From Rhododendron vialii (lineage: Eukaryota > Streptophyta > Magnoliopsida > Ericales > Ericaceae): a stretch of 64,000 bases of DNA. The DNA is taken from contig NC_080559.1 in assembly GCF_030253575.1 (NCBI RefSeq), positions 30,158,501 through 30,222,500 of the forward strand, given 5' to 3'. The position numbers and the translations under genes are program-made. Of the stretch, positions 22,506 to 33,934 are shown piece after piece. The notes under the pieces were generated by a model, which was not told the DNA's origin, did no database searches, and was given only the letters and a program-made list of their open reading frames with translations. Numbering within the stretch: the first letter of the stretch is position 1; each line of letters opens with the position of its first letter.

Positions 22506-24045
22506 TTTTGTTTATAGAAGCAAGCGGGGGTGTATACTTGAGCACGAAAGCTTCTTTTAAAAAACATACTAAATTATCAAAATTCGCAGGGAGTCAAAAA
22601 GGGGACCGTAATGTTGATAACGAGAGTGAAGGATCCTACTGAAGAATTACGTGACAAAAAACAGAAAGAGATTGATCTGAAAACAAAATTAACTCTTGCC
22701 AATTCCCAAAAAAGGAAAACAAAGAACCTCAAAAGTTTACCTTTCAAAAAAAAAAACCCTCAAAAGTTCTAAAAGCATCTCAAGGCGTCTTTTGCAACCT
22801 CTTTTTATTTTTTGAAAAGAATCATTTTTGGGTGTGAATTAGTGGAGATCCTTCAAGCATTACCCTTTAACTATTGTCTTATGCGTCTTAAATTGTGCTA
22901 TTTATATAAACAAAAATAGATAAAAAGAAGAAGAAGATAACTTTAGAAGTAAAATTGATATTTTTGAAAGTTTAGGAATCCATTAGACATTGAGGTGTAA
23001 ATTTTTGGGAGTATTTTGAAATTCTCCCACCTTTTCTTGATGTAAACTTTCTCTTCTCCGCTGGGAGATCCTCCAACGCTTTCCAATTTACAAACCAAAA
23101 TGCATCTTATTCAATTGAGATTTGACCAAACTGAATTTTGGTATTCATTACTTCCATTGCAACGATTCCAATCATATGTTATCATAGCTCACGAATGCCA
23201 ACAAAATAAAAAGAGAGTAATTATTTAGAAATAGTTCCGAAGTACCGTTATCATGGTGCTTAGATCTCTCCGACACCACATATTTACGCAAGGTTTTCAG
23301 TTGTGGACTCAGGGAGAATGTGCACTGTTCGAGTGTTGCAGAGCGCAACCAAAACTAAGGCCACGTTCTTGTAAACCTAAAAGTTTAAAACTTATTTTGG
23401 AATTTTTTACATTTTGTTTAGTTTTTCATCGTAATTTTCGATATTAATCATTTGTCTTGACGAAACAAATCAGAAATATATTAAAACATGAACCGATGTT
23501 GAAAAAATTTAAATAAAACGGCACTTTAAACAAATAAGATAATGGTTCAAAACTTTTTTCGTCTTTAGTAAACTATTTTTTCTATTTTCGGTCATAATTT
23601 TATACTTTTAAGACTTCTCTCATCAAAACGGATGATTAATCAAACAAATATAATTTCAATCGAAAAGAAATTCAAAAAAGACGAAAAAAAAACACATAAA
23701 TGAAAGAAAATCTCCGTGCGTAGTTTACAAGAAAACCGGCCCAAGGGTATGGAGAGGAGCTGAAGCTGGTAGGCGTGGAATATTTCTGCTTCATCTCCAG
23801 CAGACTTCGTCTTCCTTTTTAAATTCCTCGTCTTAAGTCCGAATCCTTACTATCCTACCACGAGTACTACTTCAACGCATTTTCCGGGCCGGACCTTTGG
23901 AAAGGTCCTCGTTTGTTCCCTTTTAAATGCATATTCCCGAATCCCGAATCTTCTCTTCACTCTTCCTTGGTCTTTTTATCCATATATACTATTCGAACAA
24001 TGTGTGTTTCAGGATTCCAATTCGCTCTGAAAATCACAACTTCTG
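22506..24045. other. Intergenic, no gene seen
   Basis: AT-rich; no supported coding exon. 23370-23720 contains mirrored 'TTTCATCGTAATTTTCG' and 'ATTTTTTCTATTTTCGGTC' type words reminiscent of the foldback element in the PME gene, but boundaries are unclear. Confidence 0.4.
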
Positions 24046-24058
24046 AACTTGCTTACCG

Positions 24059-24355
24059 AACCAACTTGGCTAGCTCAGTTGGCCAGTACTTTTGCATCTC
24101 ACAAGGAGTTCGAATCTCTCCACCTAGCTCAGTTGGCCAGTACTTTTGCATCTCACAAGGAGTTCGAATCTCTCCACCTACACGATAAGCTTTTCCTCTT
24201 TTTTTTCTTTGTTTCTACCCGGCTTATTTATTGTATTTATTGAGTTGTTGAGTTTGGTTGTCTCGTGAGCTCTCTGATGTATTAGTATTCCGGGTTTGTA
24301 ATTTGTACTTCATTGATGATGAAATGATTTCTTCTATTGAATGATTTAAAAAAAA
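24059..24355 (+). mobile_element. tRNA-derived SINE with poly-A tail and TSD
   Basis: The head carries a Pol III box A (TAGCTCAGTTGG) and box B-like GGAGTTCGAATCTC, and the tail ends in a run of ten A. The 13-base sequence AACTTGCTTACCG flanks it directly (24046-24058 and 24356-24368, sharing the A run), a clean target-site duplication. Within the head a 54-base unit containing both boxes is perfectly duplicated in tandem (24071-24124 and 24125-24178), so the element has two internal promoters. Body of about 175 bases after the head. Family not named. Confidence 0.88.
24071..24178 (+). repeat. Perfect 54-bp tandem repeat (SINE head)
   Basis: Two identical copies from TAGCTCAGTTGGCCAGTACT to CTCTCCACC, each with box A and box B. 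The identity implies a recent event at or after SINE insertion. Confidence 0.97.
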
Positions 24356-24536
24356 AACTTGCTTACCGGTGCAATTGTCTTTTTTAATCTTCTCACGTAC
24401 TCCATAAAACAAGTACTTATTAGGAAATCCTGGTGGTCTTACCTGTTCCTTAAACTGCTGCCCGCGATACCCTCTACAGATAGTATACTATATACCTGTG
24501 TACACACACACAATAGCTGAAAAACAATCTGAATAG

Positions 24537-26510
24537 GGGAGAGAGAGGGTGTTCTGATGGATCGGCGAAAGCCTTGACAGGTTTAGATTACTTTGTATTT
24601 GACGTAAATTCATGCAAACTGCTTTGTTTTGGATGTGGGAGTATGTATGACTACAGTTGTTTAGTGTGGTTATGACTTTTGATTTTTAAGCCATTTTTTA
24701 TCTTGTGCTGATTATTGTGGTAGATGCTTCATTGTTTTTTTTTTGTCCTCTGATAATCGGATGTCCGGGCCAGCTCGTGCTATATGTTTCATCGTTATGG
24801 AAATCAATTTGGGGAGCTAACTTCAAACATATGCTAGTTTATTTTTTTTCCTCGTGGTTTGACATCTGTATGATTTTGAGGGGGAAATCTGTTCTCCCTG
24901 TGCATGATATGGATACCTTTCAACCTTTAAAGACAGATTTTGGCATCTCAAGTTATACGCTTTTTTGCGTAAGTTTCAGTATGAATTCCTGCAATCAGCC
25001 TAGTTGGCTGTCATGAATCACTATATTTAGTTGTTTTGCAAAATCTCTTGGCCGATACCGAGGGATTGGGAAAGGCAGCCCAAATCTCATTAGGTTTCAA
25101 GTATGGACAGATGAAGTGAAGCTCTGCCAATTTATTGACATCACTTTGAATTATTGCACTTGATTTAGGTAGGCAGATTGGCTGGTTTATTATTCCACCT
25201 CCATTTCAGTTCTTTTCCTTCACTTTCTTTCGTATTGACATTTGTGGTGTTCCCCTGTTTTTTCCTGCTGATGTGTGTGTGTGTCCGCACGCGTGTTTGG
25301 GTTACCAGCTCTTTAGGAGTACGTTCGTATCGTGTGCTCTCATCTGAAAGGGTATTATTACCAGCACTTCCAGTTTTATTTCTTGTTAACACATGATACA
25401 CAGGATGCCATACCTTTGGTGTCATGGTTTCATAGTGTCTCTTTTTCTCGTGGATGGTTGTCAGGTTCAAACTGAAACATAGAGCAATCAGCTATCTGGT
25501 AAAAGTAATCGTGATAACCTGCAATTGGACATCCACCCATTCTAATCAGTATTCAGCATAGCCACGTGGTCAAATCGTTGTTGTAACAGAAAGATAAATT
25601 CAACTTGAATGATGAATATTTGTTGTGGCAACTAAGATATCCATGCATCTTGAATGGAGTCTAATAATCTGAATTGTGGGGAGAGTGTTCTGTTGGATCG
25701 GCTAATGCCTTGACAGGTTCAGATTACTTTTTATTCGACATAATTTCTTGCTAACTGCTTAGATTTAGATGGGGGAGTATGTATGATTGCAATTGTCTAG
25801 TGTGGTTTATGGTTGTCGATTTTCAGGTCATTTTTTTATCTTGTGCTGGTTATTATTGGATGCTTCATTGTTATGGAAATCAATTAGACTTAATTTTTTG
25901 TATGTGAAAGCAGCATTTGTTTGAGGAACTAACCTTAAATATAGTCTAGTTTCATTTTCTCTATCATCGTTATATCTTTTGTGATTTTAGGTGGAGAATT
26001 TGTTTTTCCCGACTGATATGATTCTACCTTTATGACAGATATTGGCATCTCAAGTTATCTGCGGCTTAAGTTTCAGTACGATATCATGCCTAGTTGGTTT
26101 GGTTGTCATGAATCAAGATGTTTAGTGGGTTCGCAAAATCTCTTAGGATACTAAGCATACCCATACTGAGGGATTGTTGAACGTTGCTTTGAATTATTGC
26201 ACTTAATTTAGGTAGGCAGATTGGCTGGTTTAGTATCCCTCTCCAATTCTGATTTAGTTTCCTTCCATTTCCATCGTGTTAACATTTGTTTCGGTTTTTC
26301 CTGTTGGGGTGTGTGTGACTGCCTCTTTAAGAGTATGTTCATATCTTGTGATCTCATCTGTAATGGTATCTTTACCAGCACTTGTTACTGTTGTAAGCAT
26401 GATGCATCTGATGCCATCATACCTTTAGCGTCGTGGTTTCATGGCGTCTCTTCTTCTAGTGGATGGTTGCCAGTTCGACCTGGAACATAGAGCTATCTAG
26501 TATAAGTAAT
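24537..26510. repeat. Diverged ~1-kb tandem duplication upstream of hydrolase gene
   Basis: Unit A (about 24537-25510) and unit B (about 25676-26510) share a colinear series of segments: 'GTTCTGATGGATCGGC'/'GTTCTGTTGGATCGGC', 'GCCTTGACAGGTT', 'TTATCTTGTGCTG', 'GGCATCTCAAGTTAT', 'GTAGGCAGATTGGCTGGTTTA', 'GTGGATGGTTG' and 'ACATAGAG.AATC'. Spacing drifts from about 1137 to 1003 bases because of indels. Both lie immediately 5' of the hydrolase coding start and end before an acceptor-like TCTATTGCAG (26539-26548), so they probably sit in its 5' leader intron or promoter. Confidence 0.85.
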
Positions 26511-26584
26511 TGATGGTAGCCCACTAATCTTTGAGATTTCTATTGCAGGACTAGTAGGAAGAGAGCAAGGGAGCATATGGGCTT

Positions 26585-28567
26585 ATGGCATCTGCGAGAC
26601 AAAATTTTGGCCTATCGGGACCGTTAGAGCTGACCTTTGTTGATTGGTAAGAGGTTTAACCCATATACTTTAAGATACTTTAGTTGTGTAACTCTTCTAC
26701 AATGGTACTGGTTCAATAGGCTTAATGGTCAATATGAATCTGTGAATGGAAAGTCTGCCATTTATGGTGGTCTAGCCCAATATTCCAGCCTGGTTTTCCT
26801 AGAGAATGGAGTTCGATTAACTTAGAAGTACGGACAAAGGCTCCCAATGCTGAGCTCTACCTGAGCATCCTGTTGGTGGTTATTTCAAAGTTTTCTCCTC
26901 AAGGTTCTTAAAATTACCTTCACTGTCTGTGGTTTCGAGACAAATATTAAATGCACGTTCTTGTAGGAAAAATCCATTCCACCGGAGATCTGTTGCTGCC
27001 AGCCTGGTTCAGGGAGTATACATTCTAGAACGTGACCGCCAGGAGAAACGCCAAGGTCGTCATGCCCTTGCTCCTCCCTGGTGGGACTTCTTTAATTTTC
27101 AGTTGATCCGAATATTGGTCGACGATGCCGATCTATCAATCTTTGGTGCTGTTTACGAGTTCAGATTTCCACCTTCCGACAATAACTATCAGTTGGTCCA
27201 AAAGCCTCCAAGATACATTATTGCCTTTCGTGGAACGATTATCAAACCAGGTTCCCGGTCTCAGGATCTTAAGTTGGGTCTCCAGTTCGTCCGAGATAGA
27301 CTTCAACAGAGCTCCCGCTTTAAGCTCGCAATGGAAGCTGTGCAAAGTATGGTTTTCTTTGCTGGATGTACAAATATCTGGTTGGCCGGACATTCCTTGG
27401 GTTCAGCCATAGCACTGCTAGCTGGAAAGAACATGGTCAAGATGGGTGGTTTTATAGAAACGTACCTCTTTAACCCTCCGTTCCCAACTGATCCGCTAGA
27501 GCAAATCAAAAACCAAAAGTTGAAGCATGGGGTTCGCTGCGCAAGCGCCATTACAGCTGGAGTTGCTGTTGCTCTATCTGGCCACCGCCGAAGGGCTCAA
27601 ATAGATGATTCATTTGCCGGATGGGTTCCGTACCTGTTTTTGAATCCATCCGATCCTTTATCTGCGGGGTACATTACGTATTTCAAACAGAGGGAGAAGA
27701 TGATGGAGATTGCCCGTGGAGCAATTGCAAGGTTTGCGAAGCAGAATTCGTCGCTGAGTGGTCGGAGTCAATCCTCAGTTGCGCGGGGGAGGGAATCTGA
27801 GGCATCACATCTCCTTCCTTCAGCCTATCTGATTATTAATTTGAGCTCCACAAAGGGTTTTAATCAAGCACATGGAATTCACCAATGGTGGAAAGATATG
27901 GACTACGATTTCAAGCTACACCAGTTCAGGTAAGTGATGATTCTGGTTATTTTTTTCTGCTGTGGCAATGTTTTTCTGGATAAACTTGTATTTTAATGTT
28001 TATGACGCAGTGAATCTTTGGTTTAAGAAATTGCAGATTGTGGTTTAAGACTCATTTCTACATAGATTTTTCCTAGGAAAGATGCACCATCTAGACTTGT
28101 TTTGAGCTTATTTTAGCCTTTGACATTCAAATACCCTTATCAGATTTGCAAAACAGAAAAAAAGATCCCCTTTTTTTTTTATCAGCAAAGAAAGGATTTC
28201 CGTATCATTAAAAATGATACAAAAAAGAAACCTTGTTGTGATAGACCAGGAGCATCATGCACGAACGGTAGTACCTCACCTATCACTACACCTCACCTCA
28301 CAACTTGGAAAAATTGATCTCTTATTTACCAATCCTTTCCCGTGAAGATCGATGGAGGACGATTGAGCCAATTTCTTTTCTTCTGAAATGTAATCTTACA
28401 TTATGACTTGTGACTGCAGGCTACTACTTTTGACGAGTCTTCGAGAAAGATTGCTCCTTGATTTGGTGTATGACGAGCGGATCATGGAGCAAGCATCTAT
28501 ACTTGCAAAAGCCAATATGAATCATAACAAAGATCAGTTCAAATCTAAAGAGCTTGACATGGACTAA
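26585..28567 (+). CDS. Lipase class-3-like alpha/beta hydrolase (At4g10955-like)
   Basis: Three exons: 26585-26646, 26967-27929, 28420-28567, all phases compatible, giving 390 aa. The short first exon encodes MASARQNFGLSGPLELTFVD and joins at the Trp codon to KNPFHRRSVAASLVQGVYIL. An oxyanion-type AFRGT motif and the nucleophile elbow GHSLGSA (GXSXG) are clear, as in plant 'GDSL esterase/lipase At4g10955'-type proteins, which despite that name have a lipase-3 fold. The last exon adds a helical, Leu-rich tail ending KELDMD. Substrate unknown; no signal peptide seen, so probably cytosolic. Reading through intron 2 would stop at once (TTC AGG TAA). A likely leader intron precedes the ATG (acceptor TCTATTGCAG at 26548). 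Confidence 0.9.
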
Positions 28568-28911
28568 ACTGGAAGCGCTGGCAAAGAAATCTCCTCAGGA
28601 TGATAGCCACTGTAAGTTTCTTCTTGCAATGAGAAACAACGATATCTGGAGATTTCGCAATGAGGAAACAATAAAGTGATTTGGAAGTTTTTTAACTGGA
28701 GTGTTCAAGAAAGAAAGTAGCAAAGCAGATACTGGCAACAGCTTCTCTAGGGATTTTGATTCAAGCAATGGTCTATATTTTGTTGCTAACAAGTGCAGGC
28801 TTAAGGGCGATCTGCATCTTTCGAAATTGTATATATCTGGAAATCTAATTATTGAAATAAACCCCTTGGAGTGATGAAAATCATCGCTCACCAAGCAACC
28901 AAATCAAACTG

Positions 28912-29115
28912 ATGAAAATACCCGCTGCACAATCCATATGCGATGAGGGTTACTCGCCAACAAAAATTGCCACACTAAGAAATGTTCGTCGCCTCGATAC
29001 TCTCGGTGATGAATTGAGGGGGAGAGAGAAAACACCTGCTGCACAATCCATACACGATGGAGCTTACTTGCCAACAAAAATTGCTCACCAGGAAATGTTC
29101 ACCACCGAGAGTTGT
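28912..29115. repeat. Diverged ~115-bp tandem duplication
   Basis: 'GCTGCACAATCCATA.GCGATG', 'TACTCGCCAACAAAAATTGC' and 'AAATGTTC' recur at 29038-29100 in the same order. It lies downstream of the hydrolase gene, with no convincing coding frame. Confidence 0.75.
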
Positions 29116-29484
29116 TGCGGTGTTAGACTCATGGAGAAATGGTACTTCCTTTGGGGTAAGTAGATAAGAATGATTATTTTGAATTCTATGACTTCGGGAT
29201 TTTTGTTCATTATACGGAATTACGTTTTAAAAAACAGAAGGTTATTGAGCAAGCTACCATTTGGGTTATAGCTTCTTATTGTTCTACTTGTCACAGGGTT
29301 ATGGAGTAGTAGTTTTCGATTCTCCCGAGAGGCCACAATTACCGTGAGCAAACATATTAATGATTGACAATGAGGAAGACTTTTTTGTTATGCTACTAAT
29401 ACTTGTACTTGCTCAGCTATTCTGCCAAGCTTGGTTGAGGCAGAGTCATGGGGCGTAAAACAAAAAAAAAAACGTGGATGGGCC

Positions 29485-29624
29485 GTGGAGACTTTGTTTA
29501 AAGATTCTATCATTAACAAAAATAAGAAATCAAAAGAAGAAGTAAGGCCATTCAGTGGAGACTTTGTTTAAAGATTCTTATCCTTAACGAAAAAATAAGA
29601 AATCAAAAGAAGAAGTTAGGCTAT
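29485..29624. repeat. 70-bp tandem duplication at NUPT edge
   Basis: 'GTGGAGACTTTGTTTAAAGA' through 'AAATCAAAAGAAGAAGT.AGGC' occurs twice with a 70-base offset. The second copy runs on into the plastid-like sequence, so the duplication probably happened after or during plastid DNA insertion. Confidence 0.88.
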
Positions 29625-29812
29625 TCCATTTCGACAAAAGACGTGGCCCAAGTTCCAGAGCTTTTGGTCCGCTATCCCGATCATGGTTTTCCTACTCCCA
29701 CCCCCAGAGGGAAAGATCCTTCCCTTTTGGAAAGGTTGGGGGAGGAGGGATTCGAGCCCCCGACACCATGGTTCGTAGCCAGGTACTCTAATCCTCTGAG
29801 CTACAGGGCCCC
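29590..29812 (-). pseudogene. trnR-ACG: Nuclear plastid DNA insert (NUPT): trnR-ACG pseudogene plus spacer
   Basis: On the minus strand, 29737-29811 reads like plastid tRNA-Arg(ACG): TGTAGCTCAGAGGATTAGAG, then GGCTACGAACC (anticodon ACG) and a GGTGTCGGGGGCTCGAATCC T arm. It carries changes from the functional gene as I remember it: an extra C in the acceptor, and C-to-T type changes in the anticodon stem region. The adjoining minus-strand sequence (TCTGGGGGTGGGAGTAGGAA, ATGATCGGGATAGCGGACC) matches the plastid spacer downstream of trnR as I recall it, which argues for a plastid fragment and not a nuclear tRNA gene. Presumed non-functional. Confidence 0.82.
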
Positions 29813-29829
29813 AACCGTACAATGATTCA

Positions 29830-31000
29830 AGTATTCAGTCAAATGCATTACAAAAAATGAACTATAGAATGTGGGAATCCAAAAATCACCTTTCAATGAA
29901 CTATTCGCATTTTGATTATATTTCCACCAACACTATTCACATTCTAATTATATTTCCACCAACAAAATTCTTCTGTAGAATTTATTATGCTCATATCACC
30001 CGAGCACTTTCACAAACTCTCCCCCTAATTGAAAAACAAACCTATAATACTATACGGTTCACAATTTACCTAAAAGATAAATCAGCCCGTGAAAACCTGG
30101 GGTTAAATTCACAATATATATGATAGATATGTGTATATATTCCCCTCCCTTATGCCGCACTTTTTGATGATTATAGCATTTACTAGTGCCAATATGTGGA
30201 GGTGATTTATGATATTTTTCTTTGCTCTAAAAAGGTGAATGTGACTCACACACACACACACATATAGATATAGATATACCGATAATGACCCAATGCATAA
30301 TTCTGGACGGATTGTGTAAAATGGGAGTTAGAAATATACCCATCTTCTCTATAGGAAAGAAAATGAGAAAAGGAAAGTGGAGATAAAATTGGCTTTAGAT
30401 GGTAAATTGTTGTTTTCTAATAATGCAACGATCATTAGAAAATGGTACACACAATGGGCCCCTATTGGGTACGTCCGAGAGCATCCATCGATTCATTTTA
30501 GCTGGTAATGGGCCAAGGGCCCAAGACTTGATAGCGAAATACTCCGAAATTGTTAACCGCACCCCGGGAGAGTGCATAAATTAAATTTGGACTTGATTTT
30601 CGCACTTCCAAGAAGATTGCGGTTAACAATGGTTAACAATTGGGGGAGTGCGAAGATCACTCCCCTTTTCAGGCACATCTATATTCTGGACTCGAACCCT
30701 TTAGTCACATGATACTTCAAAATATTATGGGCTATTATTGCTCTCAATCCTCACACTACACTCGCGATCTCAATCGTTATTCTCACGAATTTTAGTAGTT
30801 TGGGATGTGTTTTTAAGATGCTTTCACGTTTGATCGGGTTCCCACATGCGCGCACGAATTACGTGACTTAGCTTGAAGTTGAAACCCGTAAGATGTGTTA
30901 GGGCTTTGACTGAACTTAGAATGAAGCTCAGTTGTAAAATCGGATAATATATGTTGTTGTTTTTTTTCATCGGCAAATTTTTTTTTTTTTGAATAAAGAC
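29830..31000. other. Intergenic, no gene seen
   Basis: No supported exon. Contains a (CA)n run at 30247-30262 and a partly inverted 'GGTTAACAAT' motif pair near 30622-30640. Confidence 0.4.
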
Positions 31001-31200
31001 GAAAATAAGTCAATAAACCAATTTTTTCGTCTTTATTAAAAAAAATTAAATTTTGATCAAAAAAATTTATTTTTTAGATTCCTCTTGTCGTAAGGATGCA
31101 ATAATCCTCAAAAAAATTGGCTATAAGCCAAGTGATACGAAAAAAATTTGAATAAGAACAAAAAATAAGCCAAAGTGGCTTATTTAGCCGAACGGAGAAG
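30965..31200. mobile_element. Degraded T/A-rich foldback element
   Basis: Mirrored words 'GAATAAAGACGAAAATAAG' and 'TTTTTTCGTCTTTATTAAAA', and an end reading AATAAGCCAAAGTGGCTTAT, resemble the foldback element in PME intron 3 (45985-46350). Boundaries are approximate. Confidence 0.45.
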
Positions 31201-31739
31201 AGTCAAGACTTCAGAAATCTCTCTCTCTCTCTCTAACTTTTTTTTTTCTTTTAAAGAGTATGCTCAGGTAATTTTTTTTTTCTCAGAAAACGAAACATTT
31301 TATAAAACTCGAAGGGGTTACATCGAGGGAAAACATCTAAGCTTACAGAGCTTAGAGGCACCTAAAAACACAAACACATCCAACCGAAAGTTGGATAACA
31401 CACCTCAAAAAAGATGTTCAGGTAATTTGGGCGAACATTAAATTTATCTTGTTTCGTTCACATATATCGTAGATGGAGTATCATGTCTAAACACAGTGGG
31501 GTCAATCCCTACGAGAGTTTGGTTGGCTTTAAATGCCCCATCGATGATAAAGTATGGTGTGATTGTTTCCTTACAAATTAACGGAGATGCGTATGAAGTA
31601 AGCTAGACATCAAGAATCTTTATTATAAAATAGAAAGGTGTGGGGATAAATTGTTGGAACGATTTAGTTTCATTTGATCCAAAGGTTGTAGTGCATCCGG
31701 TTAAGTGCTCATGATTTTCACCTAAATCACACAACTGTC

Positions 31740-31789
31740 ATCTCCTTTTAACCGGAATGCGTAGTGCCGTAGGCACGGGTTAGTACTAA
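31740..31789 (+). mobile_element. Possible Helitron 3' terminus
   Basis: A hairpin GTGCC-GTA-GGCAC (31764-31776) is followed by GGGTTAGTA and CTAA, then T, matching the plant Helitron pattern of a short hairpin about 10 bases before a CTRR end inserted between A and T. No 5' TC end was identified. Confidence 0.4.
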
Positions 31790-31885
31790 TATATAATAAA
31801 ACAAGGCCCAAAATGACATGAGGACGTAACCTATAATTTTCTAAATGGGAGTGGCCCCTAGTCTCCTGATTGATCTTTCGAACAA

Positions 31886-31886
<1 letters not shown>

Positions 31887-31920
<34 letters not shown>
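31887..31920. repeat. (GA)n microsatellite
   Basis: About 17 uninterrupted units of AG. Confidence 0.97.
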
Positions 31921-31923
<3 letters not shown>

Positions 31924-32076
31924 TCACTTTAAAAAGACCACAAACCCTTCCTCAAAACCCATAGCACTTAACGACTGGCCCCTTAAAGGGGACCGAAAAG
32001 CTTTATTTGAAGGTGAAACTAGATTGTTTTCTGGAAATGAAGTGATTTAAGTGATTATTTTGACATATTTTATCTG

Positions 32077-32213
32077 GAGAAAATCTTATTTACGGCTGAG
32101 GAACTGTGAATAAGATTTACAGCGCTCAATCTCGGCCGTCCAGAAGTGTTTTCGACGATCCAGATTAAAAACAATTTATTAACGGCTCCGCTGTGAATAA
32201 GTTTCTCTTATTT
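32077..32213. mobile_element. Small TIR MITE
   Basis: Ends GAGAAAATCTTATTTACGGC and (reverse) AGAGAAACTTATTCACAGCG are imperfect inverted repeats around a core with CTCGGCCGTCCAGAAGTG and GATCCAGATTAAAAACAA, a core similar in wording to MITE family F2. Confidence 0.6.
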
Positions 32214-32447
32214 TATCCGTTCCATATATTGTTGATCATTACAAAAGAAATTTGTAGTTTTCGAAAAAGATAAAATAACTGAAATCAAAGATCTTAATAC
32301 GCTATTTTAATTGGTGTGAAAGACAAAACAATTATGCACATAAATACTCTAATTTTTAACTAAAATTTACATGATAGTATTTCGTAATGGAGCAACATTT
32401 GGGGACGGAGAGTAATAATTTCATCAGTTTATGGAGCTCTTGCACGC

Positions 32448-32510
32448 ATCAAGACTTTTGAAGTCATTGCCATTCCGCATCAAGACTTTTGAAGTCGTTG
32501 CCATTCTCTA
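32448..32510. repeat. 31-bp tandem duplication
   Basis: 'GCATCAAGACTTTTGAAGTC' followed by TTGCCATTC occurs twice with one base different. Confidence 0.92.
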
Positions 32511-32599
32511 TAAGTAAAGCATATAAATCTACTAGTAATTGTCTGTGCTTTCATGAAGTATCAAATTTTACTTTTTTGAAGATTTTTTTTATACTATAA

Positions 32600-33180
32600 T
32601 GGTTATTTTTAACGTCATCTTACATAAGGTGAGTTTCGGATATGCATATTGTCCCATCTCATACGAGAGGAGCGTTACAAATAACCGTGAATTAGAAGAA
32701 AAAAAATCTTCTCCCAATAAAATCTATCAAAAAATCTCATTTTAAGAATAAATTTCAAACAGAATCCATCTAACCAAATTCATAAAATAGTCTAACACAA
32801 CAAATGTTATCAAATCTGTTTAATTCCGTTAATTGCATTCATGGATATCATCAGAGATGTTAAGAATGTATGATCATACGAGATTCCAACTTGAATTCAA
32901 TTTTCTGAACATCCACTCACTCAAAATTGACACCCCTATCGCACTTGTTTCTTTAACTGACCTAGAAAAATAGAATAGTAAAATAGTTCCAAGATTATTT
33001 ATAACCAAGTAAGGAGTAGAGTTTGAAACTTTATCTACCCAAAAGGCTCCAACAAAAAACCTACAATTTTCAATCCCAAACAGATCATGAAACTCCAAAT
33101 TATCTAAACCAATAGTTCAAATTGTATTGAACAACAATTTTGTTCTCTTACCTAGTAGTTAAAAAGAAAAAGAATCTAAC
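32600..33180. other. Intergenic, no gene seen
   Basis: AT-rich, no supported exon or structured repeat. Confidence 0.4.
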
Positions 33181-33184
33181 GTGA

Positions 33185-33845
33185 AGAATTACTATTGACC
33201 GCAAAGAAAATTACTCCTAGCCGTGAAGAATTACTCATTATCGCAAAAAATTACTCTTGGCCTCGAAGAATTACTTTTGGCCACAAAAAATTACTCCTGG
33301 CCGCGAAGAATTACTCATGGCTGCAAAGAATTACTTCTGGCTGCGAACAATTACTCTTGCCGCAAAGAATTATTCTTGGCCGCAAAAAATTACTCTTGGC
33401 CGTGAGGTATTACTTATGGCCGCAAAAAATTACTTCTGGTCACGAATAATACTCCTATTGCAAAAAATTACTTTTGGCAGCAATGAATTACTCGTGGTTG
33501 CAAAAAATTACTCTTGGTTGCAAGGTATTACTTATGGCCGCGAAGAATTACTTCTGGTTACGAATAATTACTCATGCTGCAAAGAATTACTCTTGACCGC
33601 AAAAAATTACTCTTGGCCGCGAGGTATTACTTATGGCCGCGAAGAATTACTCTTGGCCGTGATGAGTTACTCTTGGACGTAAAGAATTACATCTGGCCGC
33701 AAAGAATTACTTATGGCCGCAAAAAATTACTCCTGGCAGCGAAGAATGACTTATGGTCTTGCAATTCTTCGAGACTAAGAGAATTCTATGCGGCCAAGAG
33801 TAATTATTCGTGGCAAAAAGTAATTCTTTGCGGCCAAGAGCAAAA
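33185..33845. repeat. Minisatellite, ~20-21-bp unit, ends in inverted copies
   Basis: About 28 degenerate direct copies of a unit close to GGCCGCAAAGAATTACTCTT run from 33185 to about 33750. At 33765-33845 the same unit appears in the opposite orientation (AAGTAATTCTTTGCGGCCAA). Because the unit is often 21 bases, all three plus frames stay open for long stretches and give repetitive peptides (KNYSWP-type); I do not regard these as genes. Confidence 0.95.
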
Positions 33846-33934
33846 GTAGTTTTTTTGCTTCATATTTCTTTTTATTTCCATTTCCCTCAACAAAATTTTC
33901 CTCCTCTCCTCTATAATAAGAACCAGTTGAGACT

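Noticed and set aside
29737-29811. Functional nuclear tRNA-Arg
   Set aside because: Altered acceptor and stem plus flanking plastid spacer mark it as a plastid-derived pseudogene.
33257-33682. 141-codon repetitive open frame
   Set aside because: All three plus frames are open because the minisatellite unit is mostly 21 bases. No start context, no domain.
33185-33845. CRISPR-like appearance of short regular repeats
   Set aside because: Units are contiguous without unique spacers, and this is a plant nuclear genome.
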